From the NCBI RefSeq assembly GCF_001653235.2, contig NW_019154065.1, positions 100,407-164,406 of the forward strand: a stretch of 64,000 nt of DNA, read 5' to 3'. The stretch is from Pochonia chlamydosporia 170 (Eukaryota; Ascomycota; Sordariomycetes; Hypocreales; Clavicipitaceae). The notes beneath the pieces are model-generated. The model saw only the letters and a list, made by a program, of their open reading frames with translations. It ran no database searches and was not told the DNA's origin. Each line of letters opens with the position of its first letter. Within the stretch, counting starts at the first letter, position 1. Below, one piece after another: positions 54,003 through 63,437 of this stretch. The position numbers were made by a program, and so were the translations under genes.

Positions 54003-54290
54003 CTTCGGCTTCACGTGAGACCATTCGAGAACGGCTCTGATCTGCCGCCACATGTACCCTCGACAATGTTGGCCGACTTCGCATACCGGTGTATTTTCAT
54101 CGTTGCACTTGGGATAGTTGCCGAATACGAGCTTTGCCCTGGTGAAAGTCGTCAAGCGCGTCGTACTGGTCCGCTTCGAGCCTGCTCAGGTCCAATGGCT
54201 CCATAATAAATTCATAGTAGTCGGCCACTTCGTCACGATTGTCTGGCACAAGTAACGGCCATGCCGAGCTTTGATTCAGCATGTTCGTTG
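54003..54290 (-). pseudogene. bromodomain fragment of a GCN5-type histone acetyltransferase
   Basis: On the minus strand the sequence encodes [22 protein letters not shown] then [22 protein letters not shown] and, after a one-base frame change near 54145, [19 protein letters not shown] and GYMWRQI. This is the ZA-loop to C-helix layout of the GCN5/PCAF bromodomain (WPF..PV...DYY..I..PMDL...E....Y....F..D..L.F.N...YN). The acetyltransferase domain is absent and the usual Asn in the YN pair is replaced, so it is a captured, dead fragment between Tc1 and LINE debris. Confidence 0.65.
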
Positions 54291-54640
54291 AGAAGGCGCA
54301 AGCGGCCTGCTTGGCCCAGCAAGATAAGTAAGCCAGTTCGCCATTATGGCTTCTAGAATCTTGCCCAATGTGTTTAGCAGGGCAATCGGTCTGTACGTCT
54401 TGGGTTGTGCATAATAGTCTTTGCCCTGCTTGCGGAAGACTACTGTGATGGCCTCCTTGAAGTGAGTGTTTGGGGCGGTAGTCAAGTTGAAGTCATGCGT
54501 TGAAGAGCTTGTAGAGGCTGGGGAGGAAGATGTCTAGTGTCCGGTGCAGAACGCCATTGATACCGTCAGCGCCAGGGGCTTTGTTCAGCTCTGCGCACTG
54601 CTTTCTCGATATCTGGCAGCGTAATGTCCGAGGTTTTTTT
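54291..54640 (-). pseudogene. Tad-like LINE reverse transcriptase fragment
   Basis: Minus-strand pieces in changing frames encode ELNKAPGADGINGVLHRT, LPSLYKLFNA and then [20 protein letters not shown], the conserved N-terminal blocks of LINE reverse transcriptases. Frame changes occur near 54480 and 54600. No endonuclease or RT catalytic box is present. Confidence 0.75.
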
Positions 54641-55664
54641 TTTCTATCACCCTTCCGAGTCTGAACCGCTCTAATGGCATATGGAAGGTCTTCCGGTATC
54701 AGAGCTGAAATCGTCCGAGGATTGTGGTTAGGTCAGACGAGGTTTAGTTGGTTGGCAAGTGACACCACCCACACCTTGCGTTCACTGATGTCTAATTACC
54801 CGTCGGGCCTGGCTTTTGGGATAAGTGTTAAACCCGCGGGCTCGGCATGGTAGCTACAAGGTCCATCGCACCGTCACCCACATAAAGCAGGGTACTCAGA
54901 GAACCGCCGGAGCTGTGTTTGGACAAATACACCAGGACAAGTGAACTATTTGTTGGCCCTGTGCGCAAATGATACGACAACCACTGTTATCCCTGTTAGC
55001 GTTGGAATATATTGCGTCTGTGTCGCATTCCACAGTCCTTGTACATGACGATGGGCGGTGGAGCGAGTGATGCCCGTGATCAGGGCTGTTTGCCAGTGGG
55101 CGATAGCCAGACAGGCTTATGTGTTTTGTGGATGGTTCTGCATTGGACAGCTTTCCGTTTTTGGTAATTTTGGAAAACCCGGTGTGCAGACCAGTGGATG
55201 AACGGTGAACAACTTTGACTAGGATTTAGGCAATACCCCTGCTTGGCTGGCTGGCAGTCCTACCTCAATATAAATAATTCTGCTGTAACATGGTCCTTGG
55301 GGCGCTCTCTGCAAATCCAACTGATTGTTGTTCTGCCAGTATGTCGACTAAACCGATCACAGGGCTCTTTGTCCAAATTTTTGGTGGTATTCTTCTCTCT
55401 CCAGTTGCCTAAAGAACATCGCTGCTGACACAGTTGAATGTGTCACTGTTTCGGACCACAACAGCTTCCATCTTTGATCTAAGGCCCTGTCCAACGGCGA
55501 CCATTATCTGCTTCGCTTGCCAAGCTCACCGCAATAAAGGACTTCGGTATTTCTGTTGACATAGGTGACGACTGGCCACAAGAGAGAACCGAGATATCTC
55601 ATTCGATCCATGCTTCCAGGGAGCGCGTACCACGATTAAAGGGAGAAAGCTCTATTTCGAATTC
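54641..55664. other. no gene seen
   Basis: Possibly further decayed LINE sequence at its left side (a run of ten T at about 54633). No recognisable frame. Confidence 0.3.
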
Positions 55665-56813
55665 ATGGCGTTGCTTGACTCCCAGAACTTAGAGCAACCT
55701 CCCCATCCAGGTGACTTCCAAAAGGGTAGCGGTGGTGCGCCAGCGGACAACTCAGTCTCATTCGAGGTGAATGTACCTCCATCATGGACTGCAACGATGT
55801 CAAAATGCCCGTCAAGCTCAGAAGCCCTCTCCCTGTCACTTAGTTTAGAACGGACATCTCCCCGACCCAACTGCGTAAAAGGACAAACAAGGAGCTCCCA
55901 AATCTCAATGTCTAGGCAACTTACGTCTACCAACGATTTACACTTAGGTCCCTGTATTGGACCTCAAAACTCCGCCGCTGCTGCCATCCTCAACTTAACG
56001 ACTCCAGGAGTTGAACCCACAAGAGTAATTGATGTACGGGAAATCTATCCCGATCTTGAGGGCATCCCTATCAAGGCAAAAACCGTTCAGAACCCCACGT
56101 TCGAGACCACTTTCAGTACTCTCAAACTGGTGGGCAGTCCAACTGCAAGCCATGAAAATGCTTTGAGAAACCATGCAAATAAGGAGCGGAAAGTCGGTTT
56201 GACAATCTCGGAGAAGTCCGACATTGACTGCCGTCGATACGGCAATGTTTCTCTACCTGGGGCCGAAGATCAGTCAAAAAGGGCCCCAGCTACAGATGAG
56301 TCCTATCATTTGATCATGCACGCTGGACATACACCTCGCCATTCTTTGTCTTCGTTCCCAGCAATGGCTGCTGCGGAAATCAACAGAGTCAGTGCCTGCA
56401 ACCGAGGCAGCAGACCTGCAGCCTTTGCGTCGTCCGCATTGGAGCATAAACACGGGGACACGAGTTCAAATTGCCACTATAGCCGCAAGGCTCATGTTAG
56501 GGCTGGAGAACAGGTCTTTCTGGAAGACTTAAACTTTGCTGGGCATCCGGGGCCAGCCGATGATGCGCCAGTCCAGCGATCACCTACGATTGAGAACCTC
56601 CCTGAGCAGGATGAAATATTCTGGGCGGAATTGAGTCAAAGGCTGGAACGCATCAGTCTTGGGGAGCAGCCGCTGCCCAAGGTATTGCTGTCACTTGCAT
56701 TTGAACTGTCAGAAACATCTTGGTATGATTTCGGTGGCGTCTCGTCTCTTGTTCCTGAATCCTGCAACAATGAGGGTGGCATAACAGCACCAGGGAATAT
56801 TTGCCTACCTTGA
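55665..56813 (+). CDS. hypothetical protein
   Basis: 382 residues from an ATG at 55665 to a TGA. The protein is Ser/Pro/Ala-rich in its first third and acidic towards the end (LPEQDEIFWAELSQRLERI, then LSLAFELSETSWYDFGG). No signal peptide, membrane segment or known motif is recognised. The length of uninterrupted frame argues for a gene. An intron removing the C-terminal end is possible because the last residues after FGGVSSLVPES look less protein-like. Neighbours are all mobile-element debris. Confidence 0.45.
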   Translation: MALLDSQNLEQPPHPGDFQKGSGGAPADNSVSFEVNVPPSWTATMSKCPSSSEALSLSLSLERTSPRPNCVKGQTRSSQISMSRQLTSTNDLHLGPCIGPQNSAAAAILNLTTPGVEPTRVIDVREIYPDLEGIPIKAKTVQNPTFETTFSTLKLVGSPTASHENALRNHANKERKVGLTISEKSDIDCRRYGNVSLPGAEDQSKRAPATDESYHLIMHAGHTPRHSLSSFPAMAAAEINRVSACNRGSRPAAFASSALEHKHGDTSSNCHYSRKAHVRAGEQVFLEDLNFAGHPGPADDAPVQRSPTIENLPEQDEIFWAELSQRLERISLGEQPLPKVLLSLAFELSETSWYDFGGVSSLVPESCNNEGGITAPGNICLP

Positions 56814-57342
56814 TCTCGTGGACAACTCGCAGATTTTGGATAATAGGTTGAAAACTATTCAGAACTGGCGGTAGTTCACGGCACCCTACGCCGCGAGACG
56901 CCTCTACTGCCCGTAACGAGCTGAGCCCGACCAAAGGTGGCTCGGCTTTGCGCTCTCGCCTTACCTTAATTATGTCCCTGCCTGGCCGGGGCCCTCCGGC
57001 AAGCGATATTGTCAATGACCATTTCTTACGCTCCCGAGCTCTCCTGTTCTTGTTCTGTTTTCTCTTTCTTCTTTAGCTTTGAGATACTCGTAGTAGTCGC
57101 CTAGCCAGTTGTCAATATACTCGCTTGGACCGTTACAAAAGTGGCACCGCGAATGCCCAGACTGCGTTCCTTTTACCGAGGATCGTCAGTGCAGCGACTG
57201 CAGTCAATTCCGCCGCCTACGATTGGTATTTCCTTGCACCCTTGAATTCTGAAACTCTTCATCTTGGACCCCGCAGGGCTGGTTTGTTCTTTCTGTCATG
57301 TCAAGATCAGGTCGCTCATTCAAAGCAAGCACAATATGCTAT
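56814..57342. other. no gene seen
   Basis: Open frames on the minus strand (56653-57015) appear to be chance. No repeats were paired. Confidence 0.3.
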
Positions 57343-57575
57343 TGTCAAATAAATGCTGCCTCAGTCAAGCAAACATGCGAGTGTGGCAAAGTGGCAATAG
57401 GAAATCGTAATACTGCTGCGTAAGCAACAGTATTCCAATAAGTATATAATTTCGTATGATTCCACTCTTTTAGATAGAAAATCAAGAGTCTCTCGTTGCC
57501 CGATTCACAGGGGATCTTCTGCCCGATCGTCGTCCAGTTATGCAAACGAGTCGTGAAGTGTGACAGGACCCATAC
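57343..57575 (+). repeat. probable copia-type solo LTR, diverged
   Basis: It starts TGTCAAAT and carries TAATACTGCTGC..GCAACAGTATTCC at the same relative place as the hairpin of the LTRs at 41516 and 60763; its length (233 bp) is also similar. GCTAT occurs immediately before it and at 57576-57580, a possible target duplication, but the right end does not read CA. Confidence 0.45.
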
Positions 57576-57663
57576 GCTATGATTCACGTTGTAATTAGTT
57601 GAATTCAGTCTGACAGCTCTAGGGGAGTGTTGACTTGATATGACTGAGGCATCAAGATGTTGT

Positions 57664-58086
57664 TTAGGCAACAGGAGCTGTAAGTGTTTCGACCAGCAGC
57701 TTTTGTGCCGGTCTCTGAGGACGGATGGCGTCATCCTCCATTGGTTTTGCAAAGCCAATCCCTTGCAGCTGACGTTCAATATCGTCCACGGCCTGTTCGT
57801 CTGTCCAGTCATCTCGAATCTTCTGTTTGAGTTCCCTTTTTAGCTTCTGCTTTAACGATCGCAACTCGCGGTGGGTCTTTTTGTGCTGTTCAGAACCTCG
57901 GTGCGATTTCCGCAACTGGACTGTAAGCCGTCGAACACGGTGATCTGATGCGACAGACGCCGTTTGTTCAGCTGTGAGGCCTGTCGGTCGCCGTTTGCTC
58001 ATCGAGTGGCCAATGCTGCAAGCCTGATCAATGAGTGCTTGCTGTGGCTTCTGCCGACGGATAATGGCCCATGAGTAAGCCCGCAC
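57664..58086 (-). pseudogene. fragment of a DUF3435 gene close to the one at 24814
   Basis: Minus-strand translation matches about 130 residues of the last exon of the second DUF3435 gene at roughly 87% identity by eye (KPQQALIDQACSIGHSMSK, IRDDWTDEQAVDDIERQLQ). Homology continues right up to 58086, where the inverted repeat of a hAT element begins, and stops on the other side near 57664. The catalytic core and zinc fingers are missing. Confidence 0.85.
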
Positions 58087-58287
58087 CAGTGCTGTAAACG
58101 ATCCTGGATCGTTAAGCCTTAACGATTTCGATATCGATATCGATATCGTTAGCTATCGATCTCAGATTTATCGATATCGATATCGTTAAGGTTTGAGAAT
58201 CCTCACGTAAGCATGAAGCTGATCATTGCCCACATAAGATTAGAAGCCTTGTGTATGTAAGTTCTAAGTGAATTAGTATAAAATCTG

Positions 58288-58508
58288 TGTAACGGGCTGA
58301 GCCGTTGATATGCACTCGGCTGATGCCAATGCTCATAACGCCACCAAATGAAGGTCTCACAGTCTGCCCCTGAGCATCGACAACCTTATGTAACCTTAAC
58401 TAAGTAGCCAGCTCCTCGAGAGCTTCGAGTTTCTCTTCTCTGCAATGCAATCAATTTTTTGGTTTTAACACACTTGTGGCTGAATAAGTCCCGTCCGTGC
58501 CCCTTACA
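58288..58508 (+). repeat. gypsy solo LTR inserted in the second hAT
   Basis: It starts TGTAACGGGC and ends CCCCTTACA, flanked by the 5-bp duplication ATCTG (58283-58287 and 58509-58513). A decayed inverted relative lies at 32189-32388. Confidence 0.9.
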
Positions 58509-58600
58509 ATCTGCGCCTGAGTGGCTCTAAAGCACGCTTGTCTTCTGATTTCACGCACACTTCTCCTTTAATCTGTAAAAATAGTTAACTTCCTGCCTGA

Positions 58601-59668
58601 ATGATGCCTGACAATACCGATCATGTCGTTGACGTCGCCGACGATGGCTTTGAGGTTGAGAGCGCGCTCTTACCGTTTGATAGCGACCAGATATCAAATC
58701 TACGACCCTCTGACTCAGCTTCGCAAGTATCTAAGGTTACTTCTACGAGCACTACTTCCTCCTCCTCTTCTAAGCGTAAGCGTACGCTTCGGTCGGATGT
58801 CTGGGTATATTGTAGAGAGGGTAGGGAGGAGGACGGCGAATTAATTCAGCATAAGACAGGTCGCTATTACTACTGTAAGCTCTGCTCAGCGGGGTATACT
58901 AACTCAGAAGCTGCTTGGAGCCATCTGAAGTCAGCGTATGGTATTGTGAAGCCGGAGGAAGCGTCCAAGAGAGCAACCACGGCTGCTAATAGCCCTTTAA
59001 AGCGAAGTTTTGCAGCTACGGCTTTAAAGATGGCTGCTCAGAAGGAGCGAGTGGCCCAGGCGACAATGGGCGATATTATTAACCAAGAGCGTTTTAATGA
59101 AGCCTTGGTGCGGTTGATTGTAATGCGTAATCTACCTATCAGCGCCGTTGAATGGCCAGAGTTGGAAGATCTGCTTAAAGCTACAAACCCAGCCGTAGAC
59201 GGTCAGGTACTTCAATCGCGCGGAACTCTTCCAAAGCTTATAGAGAAGTCATTTGATACTCACCGCCAGATCCTCAAGACAAAGCTACAACGCTGCCCCT
59301 ATAAGATCCACCTTGCTGTTGATTGTTGGTCGTCGCCAAACCGCAAAAGCCTTATGGCTATCTGTGCGCAGTTTGTTGATGATGGAAAACTCCAGAAGGC
59401 GTTGATCGCACTGCCTGAGTTACAATCTCATACTGGCAAAGAGACAGCCAGCGCTATTATTCGAACTCTTAACTCTTATGAGATCTTACACCTACTAGGC
59501 TATATTGTCAGCGATAATGCCTCCGGAAATGATAAGATGATGAGGTTTGTGGAAGAATCAAGAGGCGGAGCTTATAAGGCAGAACACTATCGAATATGGT
59601 GCTTTGGCCATATTCTTAACCTCGCTGCTCAAGCCTTCCTTTTTGCAAAGGACAAGTCGGCAGTTAAA
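58601..59668 (+). pseudogene. hAT transposase lacking its C-terminal half
   Basis: From an ATG at 58601 about 355 residues are intact. There is a BED-like finger (YYYCKLCSAGYTNSEAAWSHL), then IVMRNLPISAVEWPEL, the core segment CPYKIHLAVDCWSSPNRKSL, YIVSDNASGNDKMM and WCFGHILNLAAQAF. After FAKDKSAVK the homology stops and the frame runs on for another 90 meaningless codons to 59935. The dimerisation domain and the last catalytic residue are absent, so the protein cannot be active. Confidence 0.8.
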
Positions 59669-59805
59669 TGTCGGACTCAGAGAACTGGCCGCTGTCATGT
59701 CCTTGCCTCTTTACCTCATCCTCATCTGGAAGCCCAATCAGCTGCGGTCGATCTTGACTCGCATGATGCGAGTCGCATCTACCTTCCGTGGTTAGCGCAA
59801 ACAAA

Positions 59806-60572
59806 CTACTGCGAGCACAGCGGAAGGATATCTTCTCCAGGACCCTCCGAACCTTTAAAGACGCCGAGTTGGGATATTGCGGGAGTCGGTGACACAATCT
59901 CCCCTGCACGACGTCGTGAACGGTGGTCGCGTTGAATAGCGGCCTGCTTTGCCCTCGCCCCAGTGTTAGAGACGTCATCTTGTGAGTGCTTCCCACCCTT
60001 ATGAAACCTAGATGCTAGGTAAGAGTAATCTTTGTCGGCTATGCTGATGCTTCGCACAGTAAATGGATTAGAATCTGAGGCGATCGGATGGGTCGTTGGC
60101 TGTACGATGGGAGAGGGAGCAAGAGTGCGGAAGAGGCGCGAGCTCTGTTGGGTTGATGGAATTGGCGTCCCAAGCACTACCTGGGGCTGGCTATTTGGCT
60201 CTCCGAATAACCTCCTAGTTGTGTGAAGCTGCCGTAGCTTCTCTGGCGATGTGGGCTGGGTTCCGGATCTCTCGTTGCAAGGCGATAAACCAGCATCCCC
60301 GTCAGTTCTCTTTGGAGCAGGTCTCTCGGCCAAGGAAGGACGGGCGCCGAGGTTCCTCAACGTCAGGGTCGCGCCTCTGGATCTGGAGTTCTTCATTTAG
60401 TCAGCGTTGAATGGCCTCGCGGCGTGAAGACAGAGCTGACATGAGAATTGCACTGACTACGACAGGCTAGGCAGTTCTTGGTCTTCCTAGCAGATTTCCG
60501 TTTGCTGACGAAGTCACCCGCCGGTTTCTCCTCCTCACAGCGGGCACAGACGATGGAAATCAAGTCCATCAT
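59806..60572 (-). CDS. hypothetical protein with an N-terminal zinc-ribbon-like motif
   Basis: Exons 60572-60454 and 60382-59806 (intron 71 bp, branch CTGACTA, acceptor CCAG) give 231 residues. The N-terminus has two Cys pairs (CARCEEEKPAGDFV, CLACRSQ) spaced like a small zinc ribbon; the rest is basic and polar (LRNLGARPSLAERPAPKRT, ADKDYSYLASRF). The pogo element sits about 125 bp upstream of the start and the truncated hAT lies at its 3' side, so the gene may be part of a larger one whose 3' exons were lost. Function unknown. Confidence 0.45.
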
Positions 60573-60762
60573 GAAGCCCTTGAGGAGCAGACTTTGGACT
60601 CAGAGCTTAGCGAACCAAGCATCAAGACGCGTTGCTTCAACGAAGTTTCCACGTGAAGGCGACGCGCAAGTAAACAAACCAGGGTTGATACGGGCTAACG
60701 TAATCCACCACCGAGCTAGCCAAACCACCGAGTTAGCCACTCAATCATATGCACGTTACTTC

Positions 60763-60991
60763 TGTCACGTTATGAGACTCATCGTTAACTAAGCTTTCCT
60801 CACAAATTTTCATTAACTTCTGTCTCTCCCTTCTTTTTTCTTTACAGTACACAGCGGAACTCCAAGATATTTAATACTCTTCGGAATACTGCTGCCTTGA
60901 GGCAGCAGTATGACGACTTCTGTTGCCACTCGCCACTCAGGTGGCAAAATTGCTTGTGTGTTACAATCAACAGAGGCACCATTATCCGACA
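60763..60991 (-). repeat. copia-type solo LTR inside the pogo element
   Basis: On the minus strand it starts TGTCGG and ends GTGACA, flanked by ACTTC on both sides on the + strand (60758-60762, 60992-60996). It is nearly identical to the LTR at 41516-44689 outside the hAT insertion and carries the same hairpin. Confidence 0.95.
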
Positions 60992-61029
60992 ACTTCAATC
61001 TAGAATATCTCAACAACCAAGAAAGCTTT

Positions 61030-62691
61030 TTATAAATTAGAAAGAAGGCTAGGATCTACGTTTCCTGGTGCAGCCATTCGACGTTTTGCACAAGTCTCAA
61101 TTCGATGTCCTGGCTCCCGGCAGTGTCCGCAACGTCGTGGCCTCTGAGGAAGACCTTCAACACTTTGTTCAATTGCACCCTGATTCCGATGCTGCGCAGT
61201 GGTTTGAAGCCCGTCAGCGATTGATAACGTATTAGCGCCTTTAAGGACCTTCCTTCTTCGTTGTTTGCGCTTTGATAGCATCTTGTTTGCCTTCCGAAGC
61301 CTTGCCATCTCAACCTCCATGATTGAGGCCCCGTGCGCAATGAATTGGACACCTTTTTCTAGGCTTGTAAAGCTTTCCAAAAGCGATGTTGGGGAGCTAT
61401 TTTGATGCCTTTGGATGCGCCGTCGTATGTACTCCGTTTGGGATCCTATTTCAGCAACGTTATGGGGTGTTTGTGACTCCCATTGCGACGTCTCTGGAAG
61501 TCGTGGCGTTGGGGTCCGTAATCGAATATCAAGCTTTGAAATAACCGCCTCTGGATCGAAGGGAACTAATCCTGCACCTCTAAAGGCTCCTTGGATATTA
61601 CTTGGAGTGATTGCTTTATCGAACGCGGCCTGAAATGCAGGTAGAAAGTCCTCTTTTTCGACGTGATTAATGCGACACCGAATGAGGTCCTCAATCTCCT
61701 TGCCGTAGGCCCGCTTCAACGGCCCAAAACAGCCAACATCTAGAGGTTGTAGCAAATGGGATGAATGTGGAGGCATACAAAGAGTAATAATCTTGTGGTC
61801 CTTGCAAAATTCCAGAAACTCGAGAGTATTGTGGCTGTCATGGCCATCCATAACCAACAGCCGATAGGCGCCAGTTATGCGGCCTTCTGTAAAGCGATTG
61901 AAGTGTTTTAACCACTCAAATCCATGCTTAAGGGACGTCCAGCCCTTCTCGCTAACTGACAGGATCCAGTTAGGCCTATCCGCAATTGCGTCATGCCAGG
62001 TGTTATAGTGTTGAGCGCCTTTCAAAATGATAAAGGGTGGGATGGCCCATCCTTGCGCATTAGCAGCGACAATCGTTGTCACCCATTCTGTATTGCCTGG
62101 CTGCACCGTTTTTGGTGTTTGACGTCGTTCAGTACCTGTAATGACCATGCGTGTCCCGATCATGCCCATTCGAAAGCCAGCTTCGTCGAAGTTGTATGTA
62201 TCTTCGTCGAGGATGCCGTATTTTGCCCTTATATTCTGCACAAGGTGAAACCACGCACTAATAGTCTCTGGGTCTTCATTAAGGGCTCTTTTGTAGTCGT
62301 AAGCTCGATTGACGCGTGTTTTGAGCTCCGGAACGCGTTGAATGAACCTTGAAGGCCAATTTTTCCCAACATTGGGCTGACCGCGATCGCCGAGTAGCTT
62401 GTTGGCGATATCTCGCAACATGTGGTAATTGAGTTGAAACCCGCGCTCATCAACATCAATGGCATGGTCTATTATCACCTTCTCTTCTGTGCTTGACAGC
62501 TTTTTCGAATTGGGGACACAATCACGTCGGGAAGGTATTCCATTACGGCGGTTGCGGAGCGTATCTTTGTTGACATTGAAGCTAGCTGCAGCAGCCCGAT
62601 TTGATTGAAACTGACCTTGTTCAATAGCCAATTTAGCCATCTCAATTCTAGCCTCGTTTGAAGGCAATTGAACGTGTTGGCGTTGAGCCAT
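61030..62691 (-). CDS. Fot/pogo transposase (CENP-B-like HTH, DDE_1), intact
   Basis: 553 residues from an ATG at 62691. The N-terminus has the psq and CENP-B type DNA-binding helices (FNVNKDTLRNRRNG, then FIQRVPELKTRV). The catalytic triad is readable: Asp in TYNFDEAGFRMG, Asp in LVMDGHDSHNT and Asp in LQPLDVGCFGPLK. A CCHC zinc knuckle at the C-terminus (CGHCREPGHRIETC) is an addition seen in some fungal pogo proteins. With perfect inverted repeats and no frame break the element may be active, although a solo LTR now occupies its 3' UTR. Confidence 0.95.
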   Translation of the reverse strand: MAQRQHVQLPSNEARIEMAKLAIEQGQFQSNRAAAASFNVNKDTLRNRRNGIPSRRDCVPNSKKLSSTEEKVIIDHAIDVDERGFQLNYHMLRDIANKLLGDRGQPNVGKNWPSRFIQRVPELKTRVNRAYDYKRALNEDPETISAWFHLVQNIRAKYGILDEDTYNFDEAGFRMGMIGTRMVITGTERRQTPKTVQPGNTEWVTTIVAANAQGWAIPPFIILKGAQHYNTWHDAIADRPNWILSVSEKGWTSLKHGFEWLKHFNRFTEGRITGAYRLLVMDGHDSHNTLEFLEFCKDHKIITLCMPPHSSHLLQPLDVGCFGPLKRAYGKEIEDLIRCRINHVEKEDFLPAFQAAFDKAITPSNIQGAFRGAGLVPFDPEAVISKLDIRLRTPTPRLPETSQWESQTPHNVAEIGSQTEYIRRRIQRHQNSSPTSLLESFTSLEKGVQFIAHGASIMEVEMARLRKANKMLSKRKQRRRKVLKGANTLSIADGLQTTAQHRNQGAIEQSVEGLPQRPRRCGHCREPGHRIETCAKRRMAAPGNVDPSLLSNL

Positions 62692-62838
62692 TGCAAGAAA
62701 TGTCCCATGGATGCTATTGTCGGGTGGAAGTGGCTAACTCGGTGGTTTGGCTAGCTCGGTGGTGGATTACGTTAAAGAAACCTAGTCCCACTTCTTTGCA
62801 ACCGTTGTCCAGTTGTTGCACGTTCTGCGGCCGTCCAT

Positions 62839-62937
62839 GCCTTGAGGAACGAAAGGTCTCTATGCTCTACCCTGTGAAGACTTTGCCTTGAGGAACGAAA
62901 GGTCTCTATGCTCTTGCTCTACCCTGTGAAGACTTTG
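62839..62937. repeat. 46-bp tandem duplication
   Basis: GCCTTGAGGAACG begins two adjacent copies (62839 and 62885), both ending GAAGACTTTG; the second has a 6-bp insertion (TTGCTC). Confidence 0.85.
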
Positions 62938-63164
62938 CACGTGATCTTTGCCCTCTCGGCCAATCACATTTGGCCCTTTAGTGCTCCGAAATCTTGATGA
63001 GTCGCTATGGGTCCTCTCGCACTACTTCTTCCCCTTGCCGCAAGAAACTCGCGTTTTTTCCGGGTATATCCGGGTACTAGGGAGGCCGAGTCGCTAGAGT
63101 CGTCCATTCTTATACGCTTGGTCCCGCTGTATTTTAGCTTCGACCATATCGAGCACAGGCCCAG

Positions 63165-63396
63165 TGTCACGGGCTATGCCCGATGCTGTGGACCCGGCTC
63201 TGCCGGCCCGGAGCTTCGGCGCCGTGCAGACGGTCGGTTGTGTAATTGGATTAATTTCGCCTAAGTTGCCACTGCAACTTAACTGCGCAAGCTCGAGGCG
63301 GCCTCGAGCTTGCTCTTCTCCTTCTTTCTCCCTAGCTTTAGATAGACAATCATACGGCACCCTTATGTTGAACAAACAGCGGCGCAGCCCCTTACA
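63165..63396 (+). repeat. 5' LTR of a gypsy element
   Basis: It starts TGTCACGGGC and ends CCCCTTACA, and is followed 41 bp later by a gag ATG. It is closely related to the solo LTR at 44828-45063. The partner LTR lies outside the window. Confidence 0.85.
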
Positions 63397-63437
63397 TATC
63401 TAAAGCTCAATCAATCTACTATCGCGGAACCTGTCGC

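Larger units (their letters stand above)
58087..59668 (+). mobile_element. second hAT element, 3'-truncated
   Basis: The left end reads CAGTGCTGTAAACGAT, a typical hAT terminus, and it interrupts the DUF3435 fragment exactly. Subterminal DNA (58105-58200) has repeated GATATC palindromes and ATCGTTA motifs. The transposase gene follows and breaks off near 59668. No matching right end (CAGCACTG) was found in the window, so the 3' part was lost. Confidence 0.7.
60698..62772 (-). mobile_element. complete Fot/pogo-type DNA transposon
   Basis: Bases 60698-60740 and 62730-62772 are perfect 43-bp inverted repeats (outer end ACGTAATCCACC), and the element is flanked by TA on both sides (60696-60697, 62773-62774), the normal pogo target duplication. 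It encodes an intact transposase. A copia-type solo LTR has inserted between the stop codon and the right (gene 3') inverted repeat. Confidence 0.95.

Noticed and set aside
57338..57580. GCTAT as a certain target duplication of the 57.3-kb LTR
   Set aside because: The right end would not read CA and the LTR is strongly diverged, so the match could be chance.
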